From Granulicella sp. (GTDB lineage: Bacteria > Acidobacteriota > Terriglobia > Terriglobales > Acidobacteriaceae), in NCBI GenBank assembly GCA_025408425.1, contig JANXYX010000042.1, forward strand, positions 1 through 57,088: a DNA stretch of 57,088 nucleotides. Reading direction: 5' to 3'. Position 1 is the first letter of the stretch, and the number at the start of each line of letters is the position of its first letter. Under the pieces are notes generated by a model, which did not search any database, had not been told where the DNA came from, and saw only the letters and a list, made by a program, of their open reading frames with translations. The translations under genes were made by a program, and so were the position numbers. Positions 9,092 to 16,272 of this stretch are shown here, piece by piece.

Positions 9092-9808
9092 ATGCAGACT
9101 GCAGCGAGAGAAGTTCGTGATTTGGCGATTGAACAACCATCATCCGTCCGCATATTTGAGCGCTTTGGGATTGACTACTGTTGCGGCGGAAGGAAGCCGT
9201 TGGAGCAAATATGTGCAGAACAACAGATTTCGCTTCCGCAGATCCTCGAAAAGCTGGCTGAAGCTCAGCTTGTCGCACCCGAACTGGCCGAACCGTGGAC
9301 AACCCGTCCGTTAGCCGAACTGGTGGACTATGTCGTACAGGAGTGTCACGCGACGACATGCTCCGAACTTGCGCGTCTCGCCGCATTATCCGCTAAAGTC
9401 CGAATCCGACACGTGGGGGGACATCCAGAAATAGTCGAAATCGAAGCTCTGGTGAAGCAGATCACCGACGAAATAACTCCTCACATGGACAAGGAGGAAA
9501 GGGTTCTCTTCCCATACTTTGTCTCTCTGGAGAAGGCTCATCAGAGTGGCCTTCCGAAGCCATGCTCCTTCTTTGGCAGCGTAACTACTCCGATCGCAAC
9601 TCTGATGGCTGAACATGAACTCGTAGGGGCAGCGCTTGCTCGCATTCGGGAACTCACGAAGAACTTTGAATTGCCGCAGGGCACGTGCCCAACCTACCAC
9701 GCGCTCTATACAACGCTTGTCGACTTTGAACGACTCACGCACCGGCATGTTCATCTTGAAAATAATGTCATGTTTCCACGCGCCGTCACTCTGTTTGAAA
9801 AGGCCTGA
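9092..9808 (+). CDS. ric: iron-sulfur cluster repair di-iron protein RIC (ScdA/YtfE)
   Basis: A ~238-residue member of the RIC family, which repairs FeS clusters damaged by NO or peroxide. The N-terminal ScdA_N domain has the diagnostic 'DYCCGGRKPLEQIC'. The C-terminal hemerythrin-like domain carries spaced His/Glu ligands: 'ECHATTCSEL', 'HMDKEERVLFP', 'AEHELVG', 'THRHVHLENNVMFP'. ATG 9092 is preferred to GTG 9071 because an AGGG lies eight bases before it. It follows a Crp/Fnr regulator and a matching operator, so NO formed during nitrate respiration probably induces it. Confidence 0.9.
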   Translation: MQTAAREVRDLAIEQPSSVRIFERFGIDYCCGGRKPLEQICAEQQISLPQILEKLAEAQLVAPELAEPWTTRPLAELVDYVVQECHATTCSELARLAALSAKVRIRHVGGHPEIVEIEALVKQITDEITPHMDKEERVLFPYFVSLEKAHQSGLPKPCSFFGSVTTPIATLMAEHELVGAALARIRELTKNFELPQGTCPTYHALYTTLVDFERLTHRHVHLENNVMFPRAVTLFEKA

Positions 9809-9810
9809 CC

Positions 9811-10071
9811 GTGAACACCGCTACTATGTCAATGGTTATCGTCGGGATCGTATCCGGTCTTGCTTCTGGTAAACCGGGGAGGCCGGAAGTCTCGCCCCTG
9901 AGACAAGATCTCCCCCTTCGGATAACGCCGAACTACTCATCTGTGTTATCCGAAGGGGGCTAGGCGCTGACGACCGCGTTCGCACCTGCGATGATCCTGG
10001 CCATCGCGTCTACGCCGCTTAAATCATCGCGCCTTTTCTCAACGGTTGAAAATATCAGCGAAGAAGGCTAA
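9811..10071 (+). pseudogene. possible small membrane-protein frame interrupted by a hairpin segment
   Basis: GTG 9811 opens a frame beginning 'NTATMSMVIVGIVSGLASG', a membrane-helix-like stretch, and ends at TAG 9961-9963. The same frame resumes right after that stop with 'ALTTAFAPAMILAIASTPLKSS' and runs to TAA 10069-10071. Between the two hydrophobic parts is a Pro/Arg-rich part that contains the perfect hairpin at 9912-9959. This looks like a small two-helix protein split by an inserted element, but the whole frame is short and could be chance. The region otherwise holds no recognisable gene. Confidence 0.3.
9912..9959. repeat. perfect 15-bp inverted repeat (hairpin, 18-nt loop)
   Basis: CCCCCTTCGGATAAC at 9912-9926 is exactly complementary to GTTATCCGAAGGGGG at 9945-9959. 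No T-run follows on either strand, so it is not a classical intrinsic terminator. A shorter stem (GTCTC/GAGAC) lies just upstream at about 9889-9904. The arrangement is like a REP/MITE-type mobile hairpin or a structured 3' end for the ric transcript. Confidence 0.7.
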
Positions 10072-10120
10072 AGAGCGAAGACGCACTGATCGATAGATGC
10101 CCGATGACCTAAGGTTGCGG

Positions 10121-11038
10121 CTAAGAAGAAGTGTGCAGGAAGGCATACGCAGCCTTAGCTGACGCCATTTGCGATACCGGGAACGGATCTTCCTGCTCGG
10201 AGAAGGCATGTTGAATCCCAGCCTTCTTACCCGCCACAAAGATCGCCTTATAGTCGATAAAGCCCTGCCCCAGATCGCTACCCTTGGGGCGGTCGCTCAG
10301 ACTGACCGTAGGATGGCCCAGCGCCTCGAACTCCTTCACGTGAATCATCTTGAAACGGCCCGGATACTTCTTGAAGTACGCAATCGGATCTGCCCCGCCA
10401 GCGCACATCCAGCCACAATCGATCTCGAACTTCACCAGTTCGTGATCCGTGTGATTTACCAGGATGTCGTACCCATAGCTCCCGTCCGGCATCTTCTCGA
10501 ACTCGTAGTTATGGTTGTGATACGCGTACTGAAGTCCCGCTGCCTTCGCCTTCTTGCCGATCTCATTCATCTGCACGGCCAGCTTCGTGAACCCATCAAC
10601 ACCGAGCGGTTCCATCTTCGGCCGAGGCCCGCCAGGAGCAGGGCGCGGAAGGTTACTCGTCGCCAGACTGGAGCTGGTAGCAAAGTGAGCGCCGAGAATC
10701 TTGGCATCCTCAAACACCGGACCAAGCTCCGGCACGCTTAGATTCAGGTGAGCGCTAGGCGCCTTCAGGCCGGCATCATCCAGCAGCTGCCGGAACTCCT
10801 TCACGGTGTACTTGCCGAAGCCCGCAGTCTCCACTTCGCGGAAGCCAATCTCGTACAGCTTCTTCAACGTTCCCGGAGTGTCCTTCGGAAGCTCTTCGCG
10901 GACGGTGTACAGCTGAATCCCGGGGGGAAGGCCCATGGCCTCGCTCCACGCCAGTCGCGGCAGTATCGCCGTCGCTGCTGCGGCTAATCCAACGTTGCGG
11001 GACCCTGCAAGAAATTCTCTGCGACTATGGAGTTTCAT
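10121..11038 (-). CDS. Tat-exported sugar phosphate isomerase/epimerase-like TIM-barrel protein
   Basis: About 305 residues. ATG 11038 is chosen because AAGGAG is five bases upstream and gives 'MKLHSRREFLAGSRNVGLAA', a Tat signal (RR-x-F-L). The rest is an AP-endonuclease-2/xylose-isomerase-like barrel: 'GIQLYTVREELPKD' (strand 1), 'AYHNHNYEFE' with the usual HNH, 'EIDCGWMCAGG' (metal Glu/Asp), and 'MIHVKEFE' (His). Metal ligands look intact. Known family members include epimerases acting on 3-keto sugars. Last gene of the leftward sugar block, downstream of the NupG-like permease. The substrate is unknown. Confidence 0.85.
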   Translation of the reverse strand: MKLHSRREFLAGSRNVGLAAAATAILPRLAWSEAMGLPPGIQLYTVREELPKDTPGTLKKLYEIGFREVETAGFGKYTVKEFRQLLDDAGLKAPSAHLNLSVPELGPVFEDAKILGAHFATSSSLATSNLPRPAPGGPRPKMEPLGVDGFTKLAVQMNEIGKKAKAAGLQYAYHNHNYEFEKMPDGSYGYDILVNHTDHELVKFEIDCGWMCAGGADPIAYFKKYPGRFKMIHVKEFEALGHPTVSLSDRPKGSDLGQGFIDYKAIFVAGKKAGIQHAFSEQEDPFPVSQMASAKAAYAFLHTSS

Positions 11039-11115
11039 TATTTCTCCTTCACTCAACTTCGTTCCGCTGCCATGGTTGAAAATCTCAAAACAACTAAATA
11101 GAAACTCGGAAACAA

Positions 11116-12372
11116 CTACTGCGGTAAAGCATTGGCAAACTCAGCCTCTTCCGGAAGCGGGACGTGCGCGCCCCGCTCCTTCTCCGAAAAGGTCATAAAG
11201 AAGAACAGCAGCACCAGCGCCGAGACGATCGCCGAGAACAGCCAGATCGACTTCCATTGGTAGGTCACCGTTCCCTGCGCAACCGCCAAGGTGTAGTGCT
11301 CCACCACAAAGCCGGAAAGCCACGAGCCCACAAACATCCCCAGCCCATATGTAATAAACGTGATCAGGCCCTGCGCCGCAGCCCGCAGCCCAACGTCCGC
11401 TTTCTGATCGATATAGATCTGGCCCGTCACGAAGAAAAAGTCATAGCAGATTCCGTGCAGCAGAATCCCGCCCCACAACATCCACATCCCATCCGTCACA
11501 TTGCCAAACGCAAAAAATAAATACCGCACCACCCACGCCGACATCCCCGCCACGAGCATGTACTTCACGCCCAGCCGGCGAAAGAACCATGGGATCAGCA
11601 CCATGCACAGCAGCTCCGACATCTGCCCGCCGGTCATCTTGCCGGCAGCGTTCTGAACCCCCACCTGGTTAAGAAACAGATTCGTGAAAGCGTAATAGAA
11701 CTGCAGCGGAATGCAGATGAAAAACGACGCAATCACAAAGATCAGCATCGACCGGTCCTTCAACAGCGCGACCGCCTCCCTGGGGAAGATGTTGCGCATG
11801 GACAGCCGATCCGTACGGCTACCCAGCGGCGGCGTAGGCGGCAGCGTCAGGCAATAAAGCCCCATCACCAGCGACGACAGTGCCGCCAGTCGCATCGGCA
11901 TTGAAGTAGCCTCCAGCTTCAGCGAGCCGATCAACAAGCCCGCCACAATCCAGCCACCCGACCCCAGCACACGGATCGCGCCAAACTCTTCCTTCGGGTC
12001 CTGCATCTGCCGAAACGCCAGAGAATTCGTCAGCGCCAACGTCGGCATAAAGCAGAAGCAGTACACCAGGATCAGCCCATAGAAAATCCCGAACGAATGC
12101 TGCACCGATGCCGCAAACAGCAGTCCAGCGCCCAGCACATGCAGCAACGCCAGCACCTTCTGCGTCGCAAACAACCGATCCGCAATCAGACCCACGAAGA
12201 ACGGCGCCAGAATCGCACCCACCGAAGTCGCACCCGCCGCCAGCCCGATCTGCTGCCCTGTGAAGTGCAGCGGCCCCGACAGCCACGTACCCAGCGTTAC
12301 ATACCAAGCTCCCCAGATGAAGTACTCCAGGAACATCATCGCGCTGAGCCGACTTCTCATCTGCAGCTTCAT
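11116..12372 (-). CDS. NupG-like MFS permease (nucleoside/sugar:H+ symporter family)
   Basis: About 418 residues with ~12 TMs. ATG 12372 is used because GAGGGA is nearby and the frame further upstream is charged and not family-like. The N-terminus 'MMFLEYFIWGAWYVTLGTWL' and 'GLIADRLFATQKVLALLH' match the NupG/YegT/XapB family, which in soil bacteria often accompanies sugar isomerase-like genes. 'EEFGAIRVLGSGGWIVAGL' is the family's TM5 region. It lies between two TIM-barrel genes on the same strand, so it probably imports the sugar product made in the periplasm. Confidence 0.85.
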   Translation of the reverse strand: MKLQMRSRLSAMMFLEYFIWGAWYVTLGTWLSGPLHFTGQQIGLAAGATSVGAILAPFFVGLIADRLFATQKVLALLHVLGAGLLFAASVQHSFGIFYGLILVYCFCFMPTLALTNSLAFRQMQDPKEEFGAIRVLGSGGWIVAGLLIGSLKLEATSMPMRLAALSSLVMGLYCLTLPPTPPLGSRTDRLSMRNIFPREAVALLKDRSMLIFVIASFFICIPLQFYYAFTNLFLNQVGVQNAAGKMTGGQMSELLCMVLIPWFFRRLGVKYMLVAGMSAWVVRYLFFAFGNVTDGMWMLWGGILLHGICYDFFFVTGQIYIDQKADVGLRAAAQGLITFITYGLGMFVGSWLSGFVVEHYTLAVAQGTVTYQWKSIWLFSAIVSALVLLFFFMTFSEKERGAHVPLPEEAEFANALPQ

Positions 12373-12522
12373 CAAATCCCTCTTCCGTTCGGCTGATCGT
12401 GGCGTCCGATCCACAGTTCGTTGTGGCGCTCCTGATTCCAACATCCTGGACCGATAAGCCCCATTCCGATCTTTTTCACGTGCCGCTCTCTGAAATCCTG
12501 CCGAATTGAAATACTGTTGGGT

Positions 12523-13542
12523 CTAAGCCAAAGCCGCCTTAGCGTAGGCAAGACATTTCGAAATCTCTTTTTCGCTATCAGAACCTTCCGACGGGGAGTA
12601 CTCCAGTTCTATCGTCGCCGGAAAATCGTAGCCTTCCTTCTTCATCAATTGCAGCGCCTCCCGGATCGGAGTATCGCCTTGACCCCATGGCATATTGCTC
12701 CCGCCATTCTCCGGAAATTTGCGGTCCTTCAAATGCATACTGGTAATCTTCGCGTGGTTCTTCTTGATAAACGCAAGCGCATCATGATTCCCCGCCGCCG
12801 TGTAATGCCCAATGTCCAGGTTGATGCCGTTATACGGAGACTGCGACATCGCCTCATCCCACGTCGTCGGTAGCGCCTGCGTATGTGCGTGATACCCCAC
12901 CATCACCTTGTGCTTCTCCGCGAACTTACCGATCTTCGCCGTCAGCGCTGGCATATCGTCAGGCATCTCCATAGTCAGCTGATTCGCCCCCAACGCCTTG
13001 GTCACGTTGAAGGCGTAGTCATACTCCGCATCCGGCGAATCCATGGTCAGCTGCAACTTGAAACCATAGATTGTCACGCCGGCATCCTTATACCACTTGC
13101 CGAACTCTTCAAACTTCGCCATCGGAGCAGACAGACGCCACTTCGTCATCACCTCGGCACGAGCCTTCTGCGCCGCAAGCTGCTCCGGAGTCGGCTTCGG
13201 ACGCGGCCCCGGAGGCGGACCATTCATCCCCGCACCCGGAGCACCTGCCGGACGCGGACCACCAAACCCAGGCATCTTCGGACCTCCAGCCCACTCCTCA
13301 ACAGGAGGACTCTGGATCTCCGTAGCGTTGATCCCGTCCCGCACCATCATCGTCAGCAACGACGCGGCATCGTTCGACAGGTTGTGGTAACTGTACGGCG
13401 TGATCACTCCAATCTGCACCCCGTTCACCTTAGAGTTAGGCTTCTCAGCGGCAAACAGCAGCCGCGGATGGGAGAGAGCTGCTGCTGCAATCGGAAGGCT
13501 GGTCGCTGCAAGCTTTCCGAACTGCCGTCGTGAATACGTCAT
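12523..13542 (-). CDS. Tat-exported TIM-barrel sugar isomerase/epimerase-like protein with Gly/Pro insert
   Basis: About 339 residues; ATG 13542 is six bases after AAGGAG, better than the TTG one codon earlier. The N-terminus has a Tat motif ('SRRQFGKLAATSLPIAAAA'). The barrel part shows 'VGYHAHTQ', 'LDIGHYTAAG' and 'SMHLKDRK', the metal-binding His/Asp/Glu positions of xylose isomerase-like barrels. Residues ~95-125 are an unusual Gly/Pro-rich insert ('GAGMNGPPPGPRPKPTPEQ'). It lies 50 bp after the PQQ dehydrogenase on the same strand, suggesting it acts on the oxidised sugar. Confidence 0.83.
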   Translation of the reverse strand: MTYSRRQFGKLAATSLPIAAAALSHPRLLFAAEKPNSKVNGVQIGVITPYSYHNLSNDAASLLTMMVRDGINATEIQSPPVEEWAGGPKMPGFGGPRPAGAPGAGMNGPPPGPRPKPTPEQLAAQKARAEVMTKWRLSAPMAKFEEFGKWYKDAGVTIYGFKLQLTMDSPDAEYDYAFNVTKALGANQLTMEMPDDMPALTAKIGKFAEKHKVMVGYHAHTQALPTTWDEAMSQSPYNGINLDIGHYTAAGNHDALAFIKKNHAKITSMHLKDRKFPENGGSNMPWGQGDTPIREALQLMKKEGYDFPATIELEYSPSEGSDSEKEISKCLAYAKAALA

Positions 13543-13592
13543 CAAGAACTCCTTACCATGCTGGTTCTGGTGCGGGAAACGCGAACTTCAAT

Positions 13593-15248
13593 CTAGTTCA
13601 AGCGGAAGGCGTAGACTGAATCTCCGCCTCCCACCAGCACGTACTGGTGGCCGTCCAGCAGATAGGTTTCAGGCGCATTGGACACCCCCACCCGCGAATG
13701 CCACAGCGGCGTTCCAGTGGCCGGATCGTATGCCACCAGATTGCCACCCGGATCACCCGCGAACAGCAGCTTCCCTGCTGTCGTCAGAATGCCGTTCTGC
13801 ACCCCATAGTTCGCTACCCCGGGATAGCGGTGCTGCCACGCAATCTTGCCAGTCTTGTAGTCCATGGCGGTAATGTAGCTACCCATGCTGCCCAGGCTTT
13901 GTTCATCTTTGCCACCCAGCCCCATCGCTCCGCGAGGATCAGTGGTCGTCAGGTAGTACATCGCGTAGCTGTCGGTCGTAGGCACATACATCAGGCCCGT
14001 ATCCGGACTGAACGAAGGAGGCATCCAGTTCGTAATTCCCTGGTTCCCAGGAGACACCAGCGCTCCAGCCAGATCGAAGTCCTTCGCCGGAATGCGAGTG
14101 GGCGCACCGTTCTTATCCAGCCCATCCGCCCAGTTCACCGTCTTGGACATCTTCCCCGTCACCAGGTGCTCTCCCGTTAGCCGATCCAAGGTAAAGAAGT
14201 ACCCGTTCCGGGCGGCCGAAAGCACCAACTTACGCGGCTTCCCGTTGAACACTCCATCCACCAGAATCGGCGTCTGCGCCGAGTCGTAGTCATGCGTATC
14301 ATGCGGAGAGTTCTGGTAATACCACACCATCTTGCCCGTATCCACATTTACCGCAACGATCGAGCACGTATAAAGATTCGCCCCCGGCCCACGCTTCTGC
14401 GACGTATACGCCGCACTCGGATTGCCCGTGCCGAAGATGTAGAGATGAGTCTCCGGATCGTACGACCCCGGCACCCAGACATTGCCGCCTCCATGCGACG
14501 CCGCATCCAGATTCAACCAGGTATCCAGACCTGGATCACCCGCCTTCATCGGAACCGTATAGAAGCGCCACTGCATCTCGCCCGTCTCAGGATCCATCGA
14601 CTGCAGGTAGCCCGGCTCATCCAGATCATCGCCCGTACCCACGATCAAGTGGTTCCCCACCACAATCGGCGCCATGGTCGAGAAATACTGCTCCGCAAAG
14701 CTCGCAATCTCTTTGTGCCACTTCTCCTTGCCCGTCTTCGCATCCAGGCAGATCAGATAGTTATCCGGCGTCTCCATGTAGACCCAGGTCTTCCAAATCG
14801 CCATGCCACGATTGCCGATGTGCGTCCCGCCCTTGGTCCGCCAGTAGTAGTGCCAGATCTCATGCCCATCCCGCGCATCAATCGCCCAGGCGTTATCCGG
14901 CGTAGCGACATAAAGCACCCCATCCACCTGCAGAATAGAGCCCTTGATATTTGCCGCCGTATTGAACTCGCCCTTACCTTCCCCCGCCACAATCACCGGA
15001 GGAGTGCCCGGAGGCCCTTGCGGTCCCGCCTGCAGCCGCGAAACAAACGCCAGGGAAAGATTCTTCACCGTCGCCTGGTCCACCTGCGTCAGCGTGCTGT
15101 ACCTGCGCCCCGAGTAGTCCCCCGAGTAGGTCGGCCAAGAATCAGTATTTGGCTTCAACAGCTGTGCCGGGTCCAAGCTCTGGCTCACCGCAATACCCGG
15201 CGCCACTGCGAAAAATGCGGTCAACAGATACTTCAGAGTTCTCGTCAT
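13593..15248 (-). CDS. PQQ-dependent dehydrogenase (quinoprotein, eight-bladed propeller)
   Basis: 551 residues with a signal peptide ('YLLTAFFAVAPGIAVSQ'). Propeller blades are marked by tryptophan motifs such as 'DGHEIWHYYWRTKGG', 'GKEKWHKEI', 'GEMQWRFYTV' and 'GKIAWQHRYPG'. The active-site segment 'HDTHDYDSAQTPIL' gives a catalytic Asp320 and an Asp two residues later (322). In methanol/alcohol dehydrogenases an Asp at that position goes with lanthanide use. The vicinal Cys-Cys seen in methanol dehydrogenases is missing here ('THIGNRGMA'). It overlaps the cytochrome c gene by ATGA, so electrons likely go straight to that cytochrome. The substrate is probably a sugar or alcohol. Confidence 0.88.
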   Translation of the reverse strand: MTRTLKYLLTAFFAVAPGIAVSQSLDPAQLLKPNTDSWPTYSGDYSGRRYSTLTQVDQATVKNLSLAFVSRLQAGPQGPPGTPPVIVAGEGKGEFNTAANIKGSILQVDGVLYVATPDNAWAIDARDGHEIWHYYWRTKGGTHIGNRGMAIWKTWVYMETPDNYLICLDAKTGKEKWHKEIASFAEQYFSTMAPIVVGNHLIVGTGDDLDEPGYLQSMDPETGEMQWRFYTVPMKAGDPGLDTWLNLDAASHGGGNVWVPGSYDPETHLYIFGTGNPSAAYTSQKRGPGANLYTCSIVAVNVDTGKMVWYYQNSPHDTHDYDSAQTPILVDGVFNGKPRKLVLSAARNGYFFTLDRLTGEHLVTGKMSKTVNWADGLDKNGAPTRIPAKDFDLAGALVSPGNQGITNWMPPSFSPDTGLMYVPTTDSYAMYYLTTTDPRGAMGLGGKDEQSLGSMGSYITAMDYKTGKIAWQHRYPGVANYGVQNGILTTAGKLLFAGDPGGNLVAYDPATGTPLWHSRVGVSNAPETYLLDGHQYVLVGGGDSVYAFRLN

Positions 15249-16126
15249 TTGAGGGTCACCAGGTACGCGGTTAGGTCGTGGATATCTTTATCCTGATACT
15301 TGCCCAGGAGTTCCCGGTGCGGCGCCAGCGGATCGTGAATCTCCACCTTGGGCACATCGCCCATGCGGCTGAATCCGCGAATCGTTCCATCCTCCTGCAC
15401 CAGCCCAACATAGAAGTCGTCGATCCGGCTCATCACGCCCATCGTCTTCTCCCCCGCCGGCAGAGTCACCGTTACGGTCACCGGCGGCACATGCAGTCCC
15501 GTCAGTGGCGGAGCCCCGAAACCACCCGGTCCCCGACCACCGCCACCACCCGGCAGCATCCACGTCTGCTGCAGCGTCTTCGGATTCGGCATCTTCGCCG
15601 AGAACCCTTTCAGATCGCCTGTCACCGAATGGCACGAAGCGCAACTCTTCTGAAAGTAGGCCTCGCCCGCCTTCGCATCGCCCTTCACGATATTGATATT
15701 GTTCTCATTCGGATCCGTCCGGCTGGCAACCTTCAAACTATGCAGCCACGCCGTCACATCCGAGATCTGTGCATCACTCAGATCCACCCGGGGCATGCCC
15801 TTGTCGATCCGCGAGCCATGCACGAGCGGAGTGATCAGCTCACCCGACGCATCATTCAGCACCACACTCGAGCGCAGCAGGTTCGGTCCCACCTCGCCGC
15901 CCCCCGCATCCGACCCATGGCAGAACGCGCAGCTCACTCCATACACCGCCTTACCGCGATCCAGAACATCCTGAGGAGCCTTCGGGCGATCCGGGTAGGC
16001 CTGGGGTCTCTGGGGCGCGCGTGCTGCGGGAGCCGCTGGATTTTGGGCCTGGGCGACCGAACGCAACTGCATCGCGTACCAAGTACCCAGGATAAGAAAC
16101 AAAGCAGCTATCGTTCCGCGCTTCAC
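15245..16126 (-). CDS. periplasmic diheme cytochrome c paired with the PQQ dehydrogenase
   Basis: 293 residues with a signal peptide ending near 'SVAQAQ'. Two class I heme motifs are visible: 'CAFCHGSDAGGGEVGPNLLRS' region (residues ~72-76) and 'CASCHSVTGDLKGF' (~160). Met ligands are likely in 'HGSRIDKGMPRVDLSD'. A Gly-rich stretch ('LPGGGGGRGPGGFG') separates the second heme from a beta-rich tail, an unusual addition. Its stop overlaps the PQQ gene start by four bases, so the two are translated together and form an electron-transfer pair. Confidence 0.88.
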   Translation of the reverse strand: MKRGTIAALFLILGTWYAMQLRSVAQAQNPAAPAARAPQRPQAYPDRPKAPQDVLDRGKAVYGVSCAFCHGSDAGGGEVGPNLLRSSVVLNDASGELITPLVHGSRIDKGMPRVDLSDAQISDVTAWLHSLKVASRTDPNENNINIVKGDAKAGEAYFQKSCASCHSVTGDLKGFSAKMPNPKTLQQTWMLPGGGGGRGPGGFGAPPLTGLHVPPVTVTVTLPAGEKTMGVMSRIDDFYVGLVQEDGTIRGFSRMGDVPKVEIHDPLAPHRELLGKYQDKDIHDLTAYLVTLK

Positions 16127-16176
16127 GTTGCTGGTCTCCGAGGAAAAAACTTCATCTGAATGAATTGACTGACAAC

Positions 16177-16207
16177 CGGGGCGAACCTTGAATCAAGGTC
16201 CGCCCCG
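16177..16207 (-). terminator. terminator-like hairpin downstream of the TonB receptor
   Basis: CGGGGCG (16177-16183) pairs with CGCCCCG (16201-16207), and ACCTT pairs with AAGGT inside after one A/C mismatch. On the minus strand it is followed by T-rich but interrupted sequence (TTGTCAGTCAATTC). It lies between the receptor stop at 16273 and the cytochrome c start, so it could end or attenuate the receptor transcript. Confidence 0.5.
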
Positions 16208-16272
16208 ATACTACCCTGCAGCAATAGATACGAGCCAGGCTACCTGAAAGACCCGTCCCATTTGCATTTGAG

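Noticed and set aside
9912..9959. Intrinsic terminator of ric
   Set aside because: The stem is perfect but no T-run follows on either strand and the loop is long (18 bases).
14292..15296. 334-residue rightward open frame
   Set aside because: Antisense to the PQQ dehydrogenase; Arg/His/Ile-rich translation without motifs.
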